Source of the DNA: a virus
Virus record (IMG/VR): IMGVR_UViG_3300043446_001478
Span: 1-64,000 of that record
DNA: 64,000 nt
Strand: one strand, 5' to 3'
Part shown: positions 53,428 to 61,594 of the stretch, in pieces
Position numbering within the stretch: the first letter of the stretch is position 1
How the letters are laid out: each line of letters begins with the position of its first letter
Notes under the pieces: model-generated
Databases searched by the model: none
The model's input: the letters and a program-made list of their open reading frames with translations, nothing else
What the model was told of the DNA's origin: nothing
Position numbers and translations under genes: made by a program

Positions 53428-54091
53428 TGAAATAACAATGAAAACAAAAACTAAAAAAAATATTTTTAATCAAAAAAATGAAGAAGTTTTTGTTCCAGTA
53501 TGGACACCAGACGATTTTTTAATCAACGATCACAGTACTCCATTTGCTGCAATAGCAGCATATAAATTTAATGGCGATTTAAAAAATGGTACATACATAG
53601 AAATCGGTGCTGGTCATTATAAACATCAAAACAACACATACCTGTTAGAAACAGAACATGCATGGAAGGGTGTGTCTATAGATATATCAGATATATTAAC
53701 AAATGATTTTAATTCTAATAGAATAAATCCATGCATAATGAGTGATGCTATAACCTTTGATTGGTCTAAGTATTTAATTGAAAATAATTTTCCAGCAGTT
53801 ATTGATTTCCTTTCTATTGATATTGATTTTGAAACACATGAGTCTGCAAATTTATTAGCATTAATTAATTTACCACTAACTCAATATAAATTTAATATTA
53901 TATCAATAGAGCATATGGCTTCAATGTTTTATAAATTTAAAAAATTAAGGGATATACAAAGAGATATTTTAACAATGCTGGGATATCATTTATTGATTCC
54001 TGGAAAAAATGAAGACCTTTGGACAATTCAAGAACCCAATAGTGCAAATGGATTTGACCACATTTCAGGCATGTTTGGTATAGGAGTATAA
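53420..54091 (+). CDS. FkbM-like methyltransferase (copy 2)
   Basis: 223 residues from ATG 53420; ATG 53438 is an alternative. Paralogue of the 8631 protein: GTYIEIGAGHY is the SAM loop, WKGVSIDIS the ribose-binding strand, INPCIMSDAITF and IDFLSIDID the following strands, and KLRDIQRDIL the last helix, each with a counterpart in copy 1. Both lack a signal peptide. The copies are 44 kb apart within the window. The substrate is unknown. It may act in the same pathway as the oxygenase island or on a second target. Confidence 0.72.
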   Translation: MRNEITMKTKTKKNIFNQKNEEVFVPVWTPDDFLINDHSTPFAAIAAYKFNGDLKNGTYIEIGAGHYKHQNNTYLLETEHAWKGVSIDISDILTNDFNSNRINPCIMSDAITFDWSKYLIENNFPAVIDFLSIDIDFETHESANLLALINLPLTQYKFNIISIEHMASMFYKFKKLRDIQRDILTMLGYHLLIPGKNEDLWTIQEPNSANGFDHISGMFGIGV

Positions 54092-54092
54092 A

Positions 54093-54452
54093 ATGCTAAA
54101 ACCAGTATTTGAAGATATAAAACATTTTAGTTGTCAGGATTTATATTTATTGACTGTAGGAACATCTGCAGGTGGAGAAATATACCAATCTTGTCATGAA
54201 ATTGCACATATGCTTATTAAAAAAAATATTGCTTATGGAAATTCTGCACTTGAGCCAGTTCGTATTTTTAGCAAAGCAGATGCAAGAGAACAACTTCATG
54301 TTCGTATTGATGATAAATTAAGTAGAATTATGCGTGGAACATCATATATTGGAGACAATGATATTGATGATCTTATAGGATATTTAGTATTATTAAAGAT
54401 AGCAAAAGCAAAAGAACTTGCCGATAAAGAGGAGTCTGGCCTTGTCGACTGA
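54093..54452 (+). CDS. Possible all-alpha NTP-pyrophosphohydrolase-like protein
   Basis: 119 residues, one base after the methyltransferase stop. The helical core reads IAHMLIKKNIAYGNSALEP then VRIDDKLSRIMRG and DDLIGYLVLLKIAK. Helix patterns KKNxAYG, DKxxR and DxxGY are shared by MazG/DUF1599-like all-alpha NTP-PPases, which bind metal and nucleotide. Such proteins in phages adjust the nucleotide pool. The acidic metal-ligand set is less complete than in MazG, so I keep this at family-level suspicion. Confidence 0.55.
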   Translation: MLKPVFEDIKHFSCQDLYLLTVGTSAGGEIYQSCHEIAHMLIKKNIAYGNSALEPVRIFSKADAREQLHVRIDDKLSRIMRGTSYIGDNDIDDLIGYLVLLKIAKAKELADKEESGLVD

Positions 54453-54975
54453 AGAAGATTTAATTAAGCATCTAGATGAGATTAACACGGTTGTTGGAGA
54501 ATACCTAAAAGGTAATGATGCAACTAAAATTTCTAAAGATCTTGCTATTCCAAGAACTCGTGTAGTTCAACATATCAATGAGTGGAAGGTTATGGCTTCT
54601 GCTAATGATGCAATTCGTGCTCGTGCAAAAGAAGCACTTGCAGTTGCTGACACACATTACAATAAACTTATTAGTAAATCATATGAAGTTATTGATGAAG
54701 CATCAATGACAAATAATCTAAGTGCAAAAACGGCAGCAATCAAACTTGTTATGGACATTGAGTCTAAGAGAATTGATATGTTACAAAAAGCAGGGCTTCT
54801 TGAAAACAAAGAACTTGCAGAAGAAATGCTACAGATAGAAAAGAAACAAGAAGTTTTAATGGCAATTCTTCGAGATATAGCATCAGAACATCCAGAGATT
54901 CGTGATGAGATTATGCGTAGACTTTCTGATATTGCTAAAAAGGATGAAGTGATTACAATTGTCCATGAAGTTTGA
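54442..54975 (+). CDS. Terminase small subunit
   Basis: 177 residues from TTG 54442, seven bases after AGAGGAG; the frame is open from an earlier TTG at 54418 but that start lacks a ribosome site. An HTH lies near 25-50 (YLKGNDATKISKDLAIPRTRV), followed by a long helical oligomerisation domain and EVLMAILRDIASEHPEIRDEI near the end. Position directly before the large subunit, with an 11-base overlap on the other side, supports the DNA-recognition subunit of the packaging motor. Confidence 0.8.
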   Translation: MSTEEDLIKHLDEINTVVGEYLKGNDATKISKDLAIPRTRVVQHINEWKVMASANDAIRARAKEALAVADTHYNKLISKSYEVIDEASMTNNLSAKTAAIKLVMDIESKRIDMLQKAGLLENKELAEEMLQIEKKQEVLMAILRDIASEHPEIRDEIMRRLSDIAKKDEVITIVHEV

Positions 54976-56743
54976 TGATTTTCTTGAGGCTCTTGCCGAT
55001 AATCACTTTGAAGAAACCCCAGTAGACGCTAAGACATTTGTCGAGTCTCCAGATTATTTGGGGCAGCCTGGATTATCAGATATTCAATATGACATTGTTG
55101 AAGCAATGAGTCAGATATATAGAAAAGAAGATCTTCAAATAATAATGGGAGAAGAGGAAGGCGCAAGATATTTTGAAAAATTTACTAAGAATGAAATTAT
55201 CCTCCAATTGGGCAAGGGTAGTGGAAAAGATTTTACTTCTACTGTTGCTTGTGCTTACATTGTGTATAAGTTATTATGCCTTAAGGACCCAGCAAAATAT
55301 TTCGGTAAACCCAGTGGCGATGCCATAGATCTTATCAATGTTGCTATTAACGCACAGCAAGCAAAAAATGTTTTCTTTAAAGGTTTTAAATCAAAGATCG
55401 AAAGATCCCCATGGTTTGCTGGTAAGTATGAGGCAAAGGTAGACTCTATTAGTTTTGAGAAGTCTGTAACTGTTTACTCTGGTCACTCAGAAAGAGAATC
55501 ACATGAGGGACTTAATCTTTTGCTTGCAGTTCTTGATGAGATTTCAGGTTTTGCGTCTGAGGTAGCAACAGGTAATGAGCAGGGTAAAACAGCAGATAAT
55601 ATCTATAAGGCTTTCCGTGGATCAGTTGATTCCCGTTTCCCAGATCTTGGAAAGGTAGTTCTTCTTTCTTTCCCAAGATACAATGGTGACTTTATTTCTG
55701 AGCGGTATGAAGCAGTAATTGCTGAAAAAGAAACAGTATCAAAGACACATAGATTTATTATTAATCCATTATTACCTGAAGATGATAAGGATAATTGGTT
55801 TGATATTGCTTGGGATGAAGACCATATCAAATCTTATAAATACCCTGGAGTATTTGCAATTAAAAGACCTACATGGGAAGTAAATCCAACTCGTAAAATT
55901 GATGATTTTAAGATTGCATTTATGACAGACCTTGGTGATGCTATGATGCGTTTCGCTTGTGTTCCTACATATGCTTCTGATGCATTTTTTAAGCAGGCAG
56001 ATAAAGTAAGAGCATGTATGAGTATTAGGAATCCACTGGATAATTTCAGAAGATTTGAAGAAAATTTTAAGCCAGATCCAGAAAAGGTTTATTATGTGCA
56101 TGCTGACCTTGCACAAAAACATGACAAGTGTGCAGTAGCAATTGCACATGTTGAGAAATGGGTTAATGTTCAGGTAATTAAAGATTATGAACAGATCTCT
56201 CCAGTAGTGGTTGTAGATGCTGTTGCTTGGTGGGAGCCAAAGGTAGAGGGTCCAGTAAATCTATCTGAGGTAAAGCAATGGATCCAAAATCTACGCAGAC
56301 TTGGTTTTAATATTGGTTTAGTTACATTTGACCGTTGGCAATCATTTGATATTCAAAATGAATTGCAGGCTGTAGGAATGAGAACAGAGACCGTATCTGT
56401 AGCAAAGAAACACTATGAGGATATGGCAATGCTTGTATATGAAGAAAGACTTGCTATGCCTGCTATCGAACTTTTATTTGAAGAATTAACAGAACTCAAA
56501 ATTATGAAAAATGATAAAGTTGACCACCCACGCAAAAAATCTAAGGACCTTGCAGATGCCGTGTGTGGATCTATTTTTGGTGCTATCTCATATACTCCAA
56601 GAGATCAAAACCTTGAAGTTGAAATACATACTTTTAGGGATAAACCTAAGCGGGTTGACAACCTCCCAGAGAATGTGATACACTATAAACCTAAACAAAT
56701 AGAAGAAATAAATGACTATTTGGATAGATTAAAAACAATATAA
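54965..56743 (+). CDS. Terminase large subunit
   Basis: 592 residues from ATG 54965; a TTG at 54959 is in frame but less likely. ATPase: Walker A G83-x4-GK in LGKGSGKDF, Walker B LLLAVLDE with D191-E192, and coupling motif around VVLLSFPRY. Nuclease: YYVHADLAQKHDK near 379, LVTFDRWQS near 445 and KSKDLADAVCGS near 540 give the three acidic sites of an RNase H-like nuclease. It packages DNA through the portal at 15515. Packaging genes lie far from the portal, on the other side of the replication module. Confidence 0.94.
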   Translation: MKFDDFLEALADNHFEETPVDAKTFVESPDYLGQPGLSDIQYDIVEAMSQIYRKEDLQIIMGEEEGARYFEKFTKNEIILQLGKGSGKDFTSTVACAYIVYKLLCLKDPAKYFGKPSGDAIDLINVAINAQQAKNVFFKGFKSKIERSPWFAGKYEAKVDSISFEKSVTVYSGHSERESHEGLNLLLAVLDEISGFASEVATGNEQGKTADNIYKAFRGSVDSRFPDLGKVVLLSFPRYNGDFISERYEAVIAEKETVSKTHRFIINPLLPEDDKDNWFDIAWDEDHIKSYKYPGVFAIKRPTWEVNPTRKIDDFKIAFMTDLGDAMMRFACVPTYASDAFFKQADKVRACMSIRNPLDNFRRFEENFKPDPEKVYYVHADLAQKHDKCAVAIAHVEKWVNVQVIKDYEQISPVVVVDAVAWWEPKVEGPVNLSEVKQWIQNLRRLGFNIGLVTFDRWQSFDIQNELQAVGMRTETVSVAKKHYEDMAMLVYEERLAMPAIELLFEELTELKIMKNDKVDHPRKKSKDLADAVCGSIFGAISYTPRDQNLEVEIHTFRDKPKRVDNLPENVIHYKPKQIEEINDYLDRLKTI

Positions 56744-56766
56744 ACAGAATGAATAAAAGGAGAAAA

Positions 56767-57921
56767 ATGAATTCATTTAAGAAGATCGCTCTCGCCATGG
56801 TTGCAGCCATGACACTGGGCACACTTGGAGTAGCAACTGCAAATGCTGCCCCCATGTCAGTCGCTTTGACTGTTAATGGTTCCGCCCCTGCGACAGCAGG
56901 AACAGCAACAACAACTGCAATCGAACTTCCAGTTCCTGCAGATAATTCGGTAGATGCTGCCGATGCTCTTAAGTTTGTTGTAACTGCAGATACTGGAACA
57001 ACAGTAACTGCCTCTGCAACAAATGCAACTATTGTTTCAGCACTTGCAACTGCTGCTGCTCCAGTAACTGCCTCAAGCGGTTCTGCGACAACATCTATTG
57101 CAACTGGAACAGGAACAACTGCAACGTTCTATGTATATACTAAAACGACTGCCGTTGGAACAATTTCAATTACAAACCAAGGTGAAACTAAGGTTTATTA
57201 TGTTCAGGGAGCAGTCGGTAAGATCAATACACTTTCCGTATCTGGTCTTGAGGTTGGCGCTTCTGGAACACAAGTAACTCTTACAGTTACTGCAACAGAC
57301 GTATTTGGAAACAAGGTTTCTGGAAAGTCTATTACTGCTGTAGTTGCTAACGGTACACTTGATACCACAACTGCAAATACTGGTACTGGTCTTACTGATT
57401 TTGGTACTCGTGATTTTAAAGTTACAATGCCAACTACTGGTTCGGCTGCTGTAATTTTCTCAGTAACAAACTCATCTGATCTTGCAACTGCTGTAACTGG
57501 TTTTAACACCGTTACATCATCTGTTGCAAAGAACATTGCCGTTCGTGACCTTGCTGCAGAATTAGCAACTGCTCAAGCATCGCTTGCTGCTGAAAAGGCT
57601 GCTCGTGCTGCTGATGCAACTGCTGCTGCATCTGCTGCTGCTTCTGCTAAGGCTACTACTGATGCTGCTGCTGCTAAGGCTGCTGCTGATTTGGTAACTG
57701 CTAATGCAGAGATTGCTAAGTTAAAGGCTGATGCTGTAATCGCTAAGGTTGCTTCTGATAAGGCTCTTGCTGATGCACAGGCTGCTGCTAAGGCAGAACT
57801 TGATTCTGTAAAGGCTGCAAATGCAAAGGCTATTGCTGATATTAAGACTGCTTATAATGACTTGATTAAGTCTATTAAGAAGGCTTATCCAAAGGCAAAG
57901 TTGCCTGCACCACTTAAGTAA
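56767..57921 (+). CDS. Secreted surface-layer-like protein, host-like
   Basis: About 384 residues from ATG 56767 after AAAGGAG; ATG 56749 is an alternative. A signal peptide (FKKIALAMVAAMTLGTLG ... TANA, cut near AAP) leads an Ala/Thr-rich secreted protein. Residues ~160-260 resemble an Ig-like Big_1 domain (TVTATDVFGNKVSGKSI, TGSAAVIFSV). A long Ala/Lys coiled coil follows and the chain ends KKAYPKAKLPAPLK. The gene is richer in GCT codons than its neighbours. It looks like an actinobacterial envelope protein acquired from a host. A strong terminator follows. Roles could be envelope remodelling, decoy or virion decoration. Confidence 0.75.
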   Translation: MNSFKKIALAMVAAMTLGTLGVATANAAPMSVALTVNGSAPATAGTATTTAIELPVPADNSVDAADALKFVVTADTGTTVTASATNATIVSALATAAAPVTASSGSATTSIATGTGTTATFYVYTKTTAVGTISITNQGETKVYYVQGAVGKINTLSVSGLEVGASGTQVTLTVTATDVFGNKVSGKSITAVVANGTLDTTTANTGTGLTDFGTRDFKVTMPTTGSAAVIFSVTNSSDLATAVTGFNTVTSSVAKNIAVRDLAAELATAQASLAAEKAARAADATAAASAAASAKATTDAAAAKAAADLVTANAEIAKLKADAVIAKVASDKALADAQAAAKAELDSVKAANAKAIADIKTAYNDLIKSIKKAYPKAKLPAPLK

Positions 57922-57941
57922 TTAAATTACTTTCTAAGATC

Positions 57942-57975
57942 AGAGCGGAGATTTATTCTCCGCTCTTTTCTTTTT
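57942..57975 (+). terminator. Terminator after the secreted-protein gene
   Basis: Perfect 9-bp stem AGAGCGGAG / CTCCGCTCT, loop ATTTATT, then TTTTCTTTTT. Confidence 0.93.
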
Positions 57976-57983
57976 AAATAAAA

Positions 57984-57992
57984 TGTTATAAT
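57984..57992 (+). promoter_or_regulatory. Extended -10 promoter for the lysis/export unit
   Basis: TGT-TATAAT after the terminator. GGAGG at 58008-58012 and GAAAGG at 58015-58020 precede the likely ATT start at 58024. Confidence 0.6.
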
Positions 57993-58023
57993 AACCTTAC
58001 TATAACTGGAGGAAGAAAGGAAA

Positions 58024-59532
58024 ATTAAAAAATTAATCAGAATATTAACAGCAATATTATTAGCCTTCGGATTTAATTTATGGCTACCAATAAATGCAAA
58101 TGCAACATGTGTTAATTATTTAGAATCTCAAACCATAGCAGCAGCATATGAAGGCGATGAAGTTCCGACGGTACACACAATGGATACCTGCGGTGGAGAT
58201 GACACTTCATATCAAATCCCTATAGCAACTACAATTACATTTGATGGCGTACAATACTCTAATATTTATGCAACAACTAATTCAGTAATAACCTTTGGTC
58301 AGCCAGACAATACATACTGGACTTATCCATCTACACCCTCTATCTCTTTGTATTCTATGGACTGGGTTTCTGGTTGGTATAACGCACATGATACTTTAAA
58401 TATATCTTATTCTGAAGGTGGTTTTCAATTAGGTCTAGAGGTTATCCCATTTGGACAATGGGGGGCACAATCAAGTAATATTAATATTCTTGTTGCTATT
58501 ACTAATACTGGTGGAATTGCTGTTTCATATTCATATCAAGGTCCAGAATATCCTAATCTTAGGACTGGTGTTCGCCTACATGACGGGTCTATAGTATCCC
58601 TTGAGGCTTGGGGAGCCACACAGATTCAGGCAGGATCTCCTACCCCTACCTTGTCTGCAGAACCCGTCCCAGAGCCTTCTCCAAGCCCTACAGGGCCTTC
58701 TCAGCAAGAATTGGCAGTTCAGGAAGAGGCAAGAATCACATCGTCTTTAATAGCAAATGCTATAGCGTCTTTGCAAAATACTACACCTGAGCCAACACCT
58801 CAGCCAACTCAATCAACTGAACCCACTCCAACTCCAAGTCCTGAAATAACTGTGACACCAGATCCAACTCCAAGTCCTGAGTCAACGCCCACTGCTGAGC
58901 CTTCACCAGAACCTTCACCTCAGCCAACGGATATAAATCCAACTCCTGAGCCAACACCAGCGCCATCTCCTGTTGAACCTTCTCCAGAACCATCTACTGA
59001 TAATAACACAGAACCAGAAGTTATTGTTATTGATCCAGAAATAATTACTCCAGAAGATCCAAGATTTCCAGACGAAGTAATTCCAACACCATCAAAAGAA
59101 ACAAATGACTTAATAAAACAACTTTCTGATCTTACAAGTAAGGATACATTAACTAAATTAACTTCAGAACAAAAGGTTGCAGTAGCACAAACACTTGGTA
59201 TCAAACCAACAGAAATTGCAATAGTAGCAAACCTTGCAAAATCAAACGAATCGGTTGCTGAAGCCCTTGCTACATTTTCTGAAAAATCTGCGGAAAATGC
59301 AAATGCTCCTATGCCTTATACATTAGCAGATGCTATTACTGAGGTGCAGGCTGATAAGTTTTTAGAAAATCCAATAGCAGCATTAACAAATATAGATTTA
59401 GAAAAGGTTTTTAGTCCATCTGAATGGGGCAAAGATATGACAGATGACCAAAGAGAGAAAGTTCAAGAAGTCGTAATACCAGTTATAATAGCATCAAATA
59501 TCGTGGCAGCGTCCATGACGAGGAGGAAATAA
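58024..59532 (+). CDS. Exported Pro/Thr-rich protein with apparent AUU start
   Basis: 502 residues if begun at ATT 58024. No ATG, GTG or TTG lies in frame between the TAA at 58003 and ATG 58180. Reading ATT as Met gives MKKLIRILTAILLAFGF ... PINANA, an excellent signal peptide cut before TC. Residues ~50-180 are a beta domain (FDGVQYSNIYATTNSVITFG, LGLEVIPFGQWG). A Pro/Thr/Ser/Glu linker covers ~206-325, a helical C-domain follows, and the tail is hydrophobic then TRRK, suggesting membrane anchoring. The domain order resembles cell-wall-spanning actinobacterial proteins. It heads a unit of membrane and lysis genes. Confidence 0.7.
   Translation: MKKLIRILTAILLAFGFNLWLPINANATCVNYLESQTIAAAYEGDEVPTVHTMDTCGGDDTSYQIPIATTITFDGVQYSNIYATTNSVITFGQPDNTYWTYPSTPSISLYSMDWVSGWYNAHDTLNISYSEGGFQLGLEVIPFGQWGAQSSNINILVAITNTGGIAVSYSYQGPEYPNLRTGVRLHDGSIVSLEAWGATQIQAGSPTPTLSAEPVPEPSPSPTGPSQQELAVQEEARITSSLIANAIASLQNTTPEPTPQPTQSTEPTPTPSPEITVTPDPTPSPESTPTAEPSPEPSPQPTDINPTPEPTPAPSPVEPSPEPSTDNNTEPEVIVIDPEIITPEDPRFPDEVIPTPSKETNDLIKQLSDLTSKDTLTKLTSEQKVAVAQTLGIKPTEIAIVANLAKSNESVAEALATFSEKSAENANAPMPYTLADAITEVQADKFLENPIAALTNIDLEKVFSPSEWGKDMTDDQREKVQEVVIPVIIASNIVAASMTRRK
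58639..58998 (+). repeat. Coding Pro/Thr/Glu/Ser-rich linker
   Basis: Imperfect repeats of PTP, PEPSP and PEPTP units, encoded by CCAACTCCTGAG-like triplets. This is an extended, probably wall-spanning spacer within the 58024 protein. Confidence 0.8.
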
Positions 59533-59726
59533 TGAATATACTTAAAGGCGTATTAAAATATGCATTGGAAGTGGTGAAAGAAAGCATTGCTCAGATTTTT
59601 ACCCTCCTTGGATTTTTTATCGCATGGTTGACTCTTACTGGCACAGCCCAGCAAGTAGTCGGGGTAGCAACAGTAATATCTACCATTATTTGGCTTGCCA
59701 CTATCCCATTAAGAAAAGAAGATTAA
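59532..59726 (+). CDS. Small two-helix membrane protein, holin candidate
   Basis: 64 residues, TAATG-coupled after GAGGAGG. Two hydrophobic segments near 20-37 (IAQIFTLLGFFIAWLTL) and 43-58 (VGVATVISTIIWLATIP) are separated by a short turn, and the end is basic (LRKED). Size, topology and position before the endolysin fit a class II holin. The 59957 membrane protein is a rival candidate. Confidence 0.65.
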   Translation: MNILKGVLKYALEVVKESIAQIFTLLGFFIAWLTLTGTAQQVVGVATVISTIIWLATIPLRKED

Positions 59727-59733
59727 ATAGTAT

Positions 59734-59742
59734 TGGTATAAT
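59734..59742 (+). promoter_or_regulatory. Leaderless extended -10 promoter
   Basis: TGG-TATAAT ends six bases before ATG 59749, with no Shine-Dalgarno site. Confidence 0.75.
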
Positions 59743-59748
59743 GGCTTT

Positions 59749-59964
59749 ATGAAAATGCATAGAGTCCTTTTATCGTGTATACTTATACTAAGTCTTAGTG
59801 GTTGTGGCTATAATGGTTTTTATCGCTACGAATGTCAAGACCCAGCAAACTGGGAAGCAAAGGAATGTAATCCTCCAGTTTGTGAGCCTACTGGAACTTG
59901 TTCAAGAGACTTGGTAGGTAAAACAGTATGGGACGAATACCAGAACGGAAAGAAAAATGGCTAA
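59749..59964 (+). CDS. Small lipoprotein
   Basis: 71 residues. The signal peptide ends LSLSGC at 14-19, a good lipobox, so the mature protein starts at a lipidated Cys. The mature part is Cys-rich: YECQDPANW, ECNPPVCEP, TCSRDLVGK. In my recollection a small protein with CQDPxNW and CxxDL is widespread in marine and freshwater phages, often beside a two-TM protein like the next gene. In lysis cassettes such proteins may act as spanin partners, though a Gram-positive-type host would make this different. The start appears leaderless. Confidence 0.8.
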   Translation: MKMHRVLLSCILILSLSGCGYNGFYRYECQDPANWEAKECNPPVCEPTGTCSRDLVGKTVWDEYQNGKKNG

Positions 59965-60400
59965 ACAAAGATTAACACCATCAGAGTTAGATGCTCGTTT
60001 AAAGTTTATTTTAGGTTGCACACTTGGTGCAATTCTTTTATTTACAGCACTTGGAATTTTATATGGTTTGTTATTTGTTACACAACCAGTTGGAGCACAA
60101 TCAGAAAATGATAAGATGTTCTTCAATGTGCTTGGATCAGTTGCAACATTCATTACAGGAACATTAGCAGGATTATTAATTGGACAATCTGGTGCTAAAG
60201 ATATTATGGCAGCACAATTGTCTAATAAAGAAATGGATGCAAAAAATACACAGGCTGATAAGAAACTCGAATCAGAACTGGAAATTGCTGAGAATAAGGC
60301 TCAAGCAGAAATTGATGCTACTATGGCAAGACTTGCTGCTAAACCAGATGGTCAAATGCCAGAAGAGCAACCAGTTGATTTAGATTGGCATAAGGAGTAA
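59957..60400 (+). CDS. Two-helix membrane protein with coiled tail
   Basis: 147 residues overlapping the lipoprotein gene by eight bases. Transmembrane helices near 17-40 (FILGCTLGAILLFTALGILYG) and 57-76 (VLGSVATFITGTLAGLLIG) are joined by a polar loop. A charged helical C-terminal tail is rich in Lys, Glu and Ala (LESELEIAENKAQAEID). Position directly upstream of the endolysin supports a lysis role, as holin or as a partner of the lipoprotein. Confidence 0.7.
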   Translation: MAKQRLTPSELDARLKFILGCTLGAILLFTALGILYGLLFVTQPVGAQSENDKMFFNVLGSVATFITGTLAGLLIGQSGAKDIMAAQLSNKEMDAKNTQADKKLESELEIAENKAQAEIDATMARLAAKPDGQMPEEQPVDLDWHKE

Positions 60401-60402
60401 TC

Positions 60403-60990
60403 ATGGCAGAACAAGGTACAGCAGCACGACTTATTGAAGTTGCTAAAGGTGAATTGGGAACTATTGAAGGTCCAAAAGATAACGAAACAAAGTATGGTGC
60501 TTTTACTAAAGCAAACTTTCAGCCATGGTGTGGCTCATTTGTTATGTGGTGTGCAAATGAAGCAGGAGTAAAGGTTCCTAATACTGTTTATACTCCAGGA
60601 GGCGCAGCAGCATTTAAGAAGGCTGGTGCTTGGATTGATGGCGATGTAGCAGATCCAGAACCAGGCGATATTGCTTACTTTGACTTTCCATCAGATGGTG
60701 TTGATAGAATCTCACATGTTGGTATTGTTATTGCAGACAATGAAGATGGAACTGTATGGTGCATTGAAGGAAATACAAGCCCAGATAAAAAGGGTAGCCA
60801 AAGAAATGGTGGACAGGTTTCAAAAAAACTTCGTGCATATAAGAAAAATAAGGCTGGAGAAATGATTTCTATCGTAGGCTTTGGTCGTCCAAAATTTGGT
60901 GCTGTAAAAGAAAATAAATCTAATACATTACCTAATAAAACCTCTAAGCCAAAAACTTGTTCAGAATGTGGACAAGAAATAAAAAAGTAG
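60403..60990 (+). CDS. Endolysin with CHAP domain
   Basis: 195 residues after GGAGTAATC. The CHAP cysteine peptidase/amidase domain has C43 (PWCGSFV), H105 (ISHVGIV) and E122/N124 (IEGNT). PGDIAYFDFP near 87-96 is a typical CHAP strand. The C-terminal ~30 residues are linker-like and end with C186-x2-C189 (CSECG), half of a zinc knuckle, which may be a truncated wall-binding or metal-binding tail. There is no signal peptide, so it needs a holin for access to the wall. Confidence 0.9.
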   Translation: MAEQGTAARLIEVAKGELGTIEGPKDNETKYGAFTKANFQPWCGSFVMWCANEAGVKVPNTVYTPGGAAAFKKAGAWIDGDVADPEPGDIAYFDFPSDGVDRISHVGIVIADNEDGTVWCIEGNTSPDKKGSQRNGGQVSKKLRAYKKNKAGEMISIVGFGRPKFGAVKENKSNTLPNKTSKPKTCSECGQEIKK

Positions 60991-61019
60991 TTGACATAAA
61001 AAATATTTCCTGATATACT
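60991..61019 (+). promoter_or_regulatory. Consensus promoter for the proteasome-like gene
   Basis: TTGACA at 60991-60996, exactly 17-nt spacer, TATACT at 61014-61019 with TG at 61011. A leader with AGAAAGG precedes ATG 61046. Confidence 0.85.
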
Positions 61020-61045
61020 GATATTAAACAATCAGAAAGGCTACA

Positions 61046-61579
61046 ATGACTTGCATAGCAGTCGTACGTGATAATATAAACAATAAACTTTGGATGGCAG
61101 GAGACCGTGGAGTTTCTGATGATAATGTTATTAATGTATCTTCAAGTCCTAAAATATGGAAAAAAGAAGGATATTTATTTGGATATGCTGGCTCTATGGA
61201 TGGAGATAGAATAAAACATTTATTTGTTCCCCCAGCATTTGAAGGTCGTGGCAGTATTGATAAATTTATGTATAGTAAATTCCTAAAAGCACTTCGTAAT
61301 TTTTATGAAGGTTGGTGGGTTGATACATCTCCATCATCAGACTTTGGAATGATTATTTGTATTCGTGGAAAAATATATGAACACAATGCTGGAGATATGT
61401 CATTAACTCAGTATGAACAAGATTATCTTGCTATGGGATCTGGTGGAGACTTGGCATTGGGATCTTTATATTCAACACAAAAGCAAAAGGACGCAAGGAA
61501 AAGAGCGGTACTTGCAGTAAATGCTGCAATTAATCATTCTATGTCATGTAAAGGTCCTATTGACATTCTGAGCATTTAA
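61046..61579 (+). CDS. Proteasome-subunit-like Ntn hydrolase
   Basis: 177 residues. The chain starts MTCIAVV, so removal of Met exposes Thr2 as the nucleophile. D20 (AGDRGVSD) and K36 (SSPKIWKK) sit at the catalytic positions, and YLFGYAGSMDGDR, DLALGS and later helices match proteasome-beta/HslV-like enzymes. Phage members of this group have been noted, but their targets are unknown to me. It has its own near-perfect promoter, so it may be made early or at high level. It could process phage proteins or act on host proteins. Confidence 0.78.
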   Translation: MTCIAVVRDNINNKLWMAGDRGVSDDNVINVSSSPKIWKKEGYLFGYAGSMDGDRIKHLFVPPAFEGRGSIDKFMYSKFLKALRNFYEGWWVDTSPSSDFGMIICIRGKIYEHNAGDMSLTQYEQDYLAMGSGGDLALGSLYSTQKQKDARKRAVLAVNAAINHSMSCKGPIDILSI

Positions 61580-61588
61580 GTATATACT
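61560..61588 (+). promoter_or_regulatory. Consensus leaderless promoter for the metallopeptidase
   Basis: TTGACA at 61560-61565, exactly 17-nt spacer, TATACT at 61583-61588, then six bases to ATG 61595, with no Shine-Dalgarno site. The -35 lies within the preceding coding region. Confidence 0.85.
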
Positions 61589-61594
61589 AAAGAT

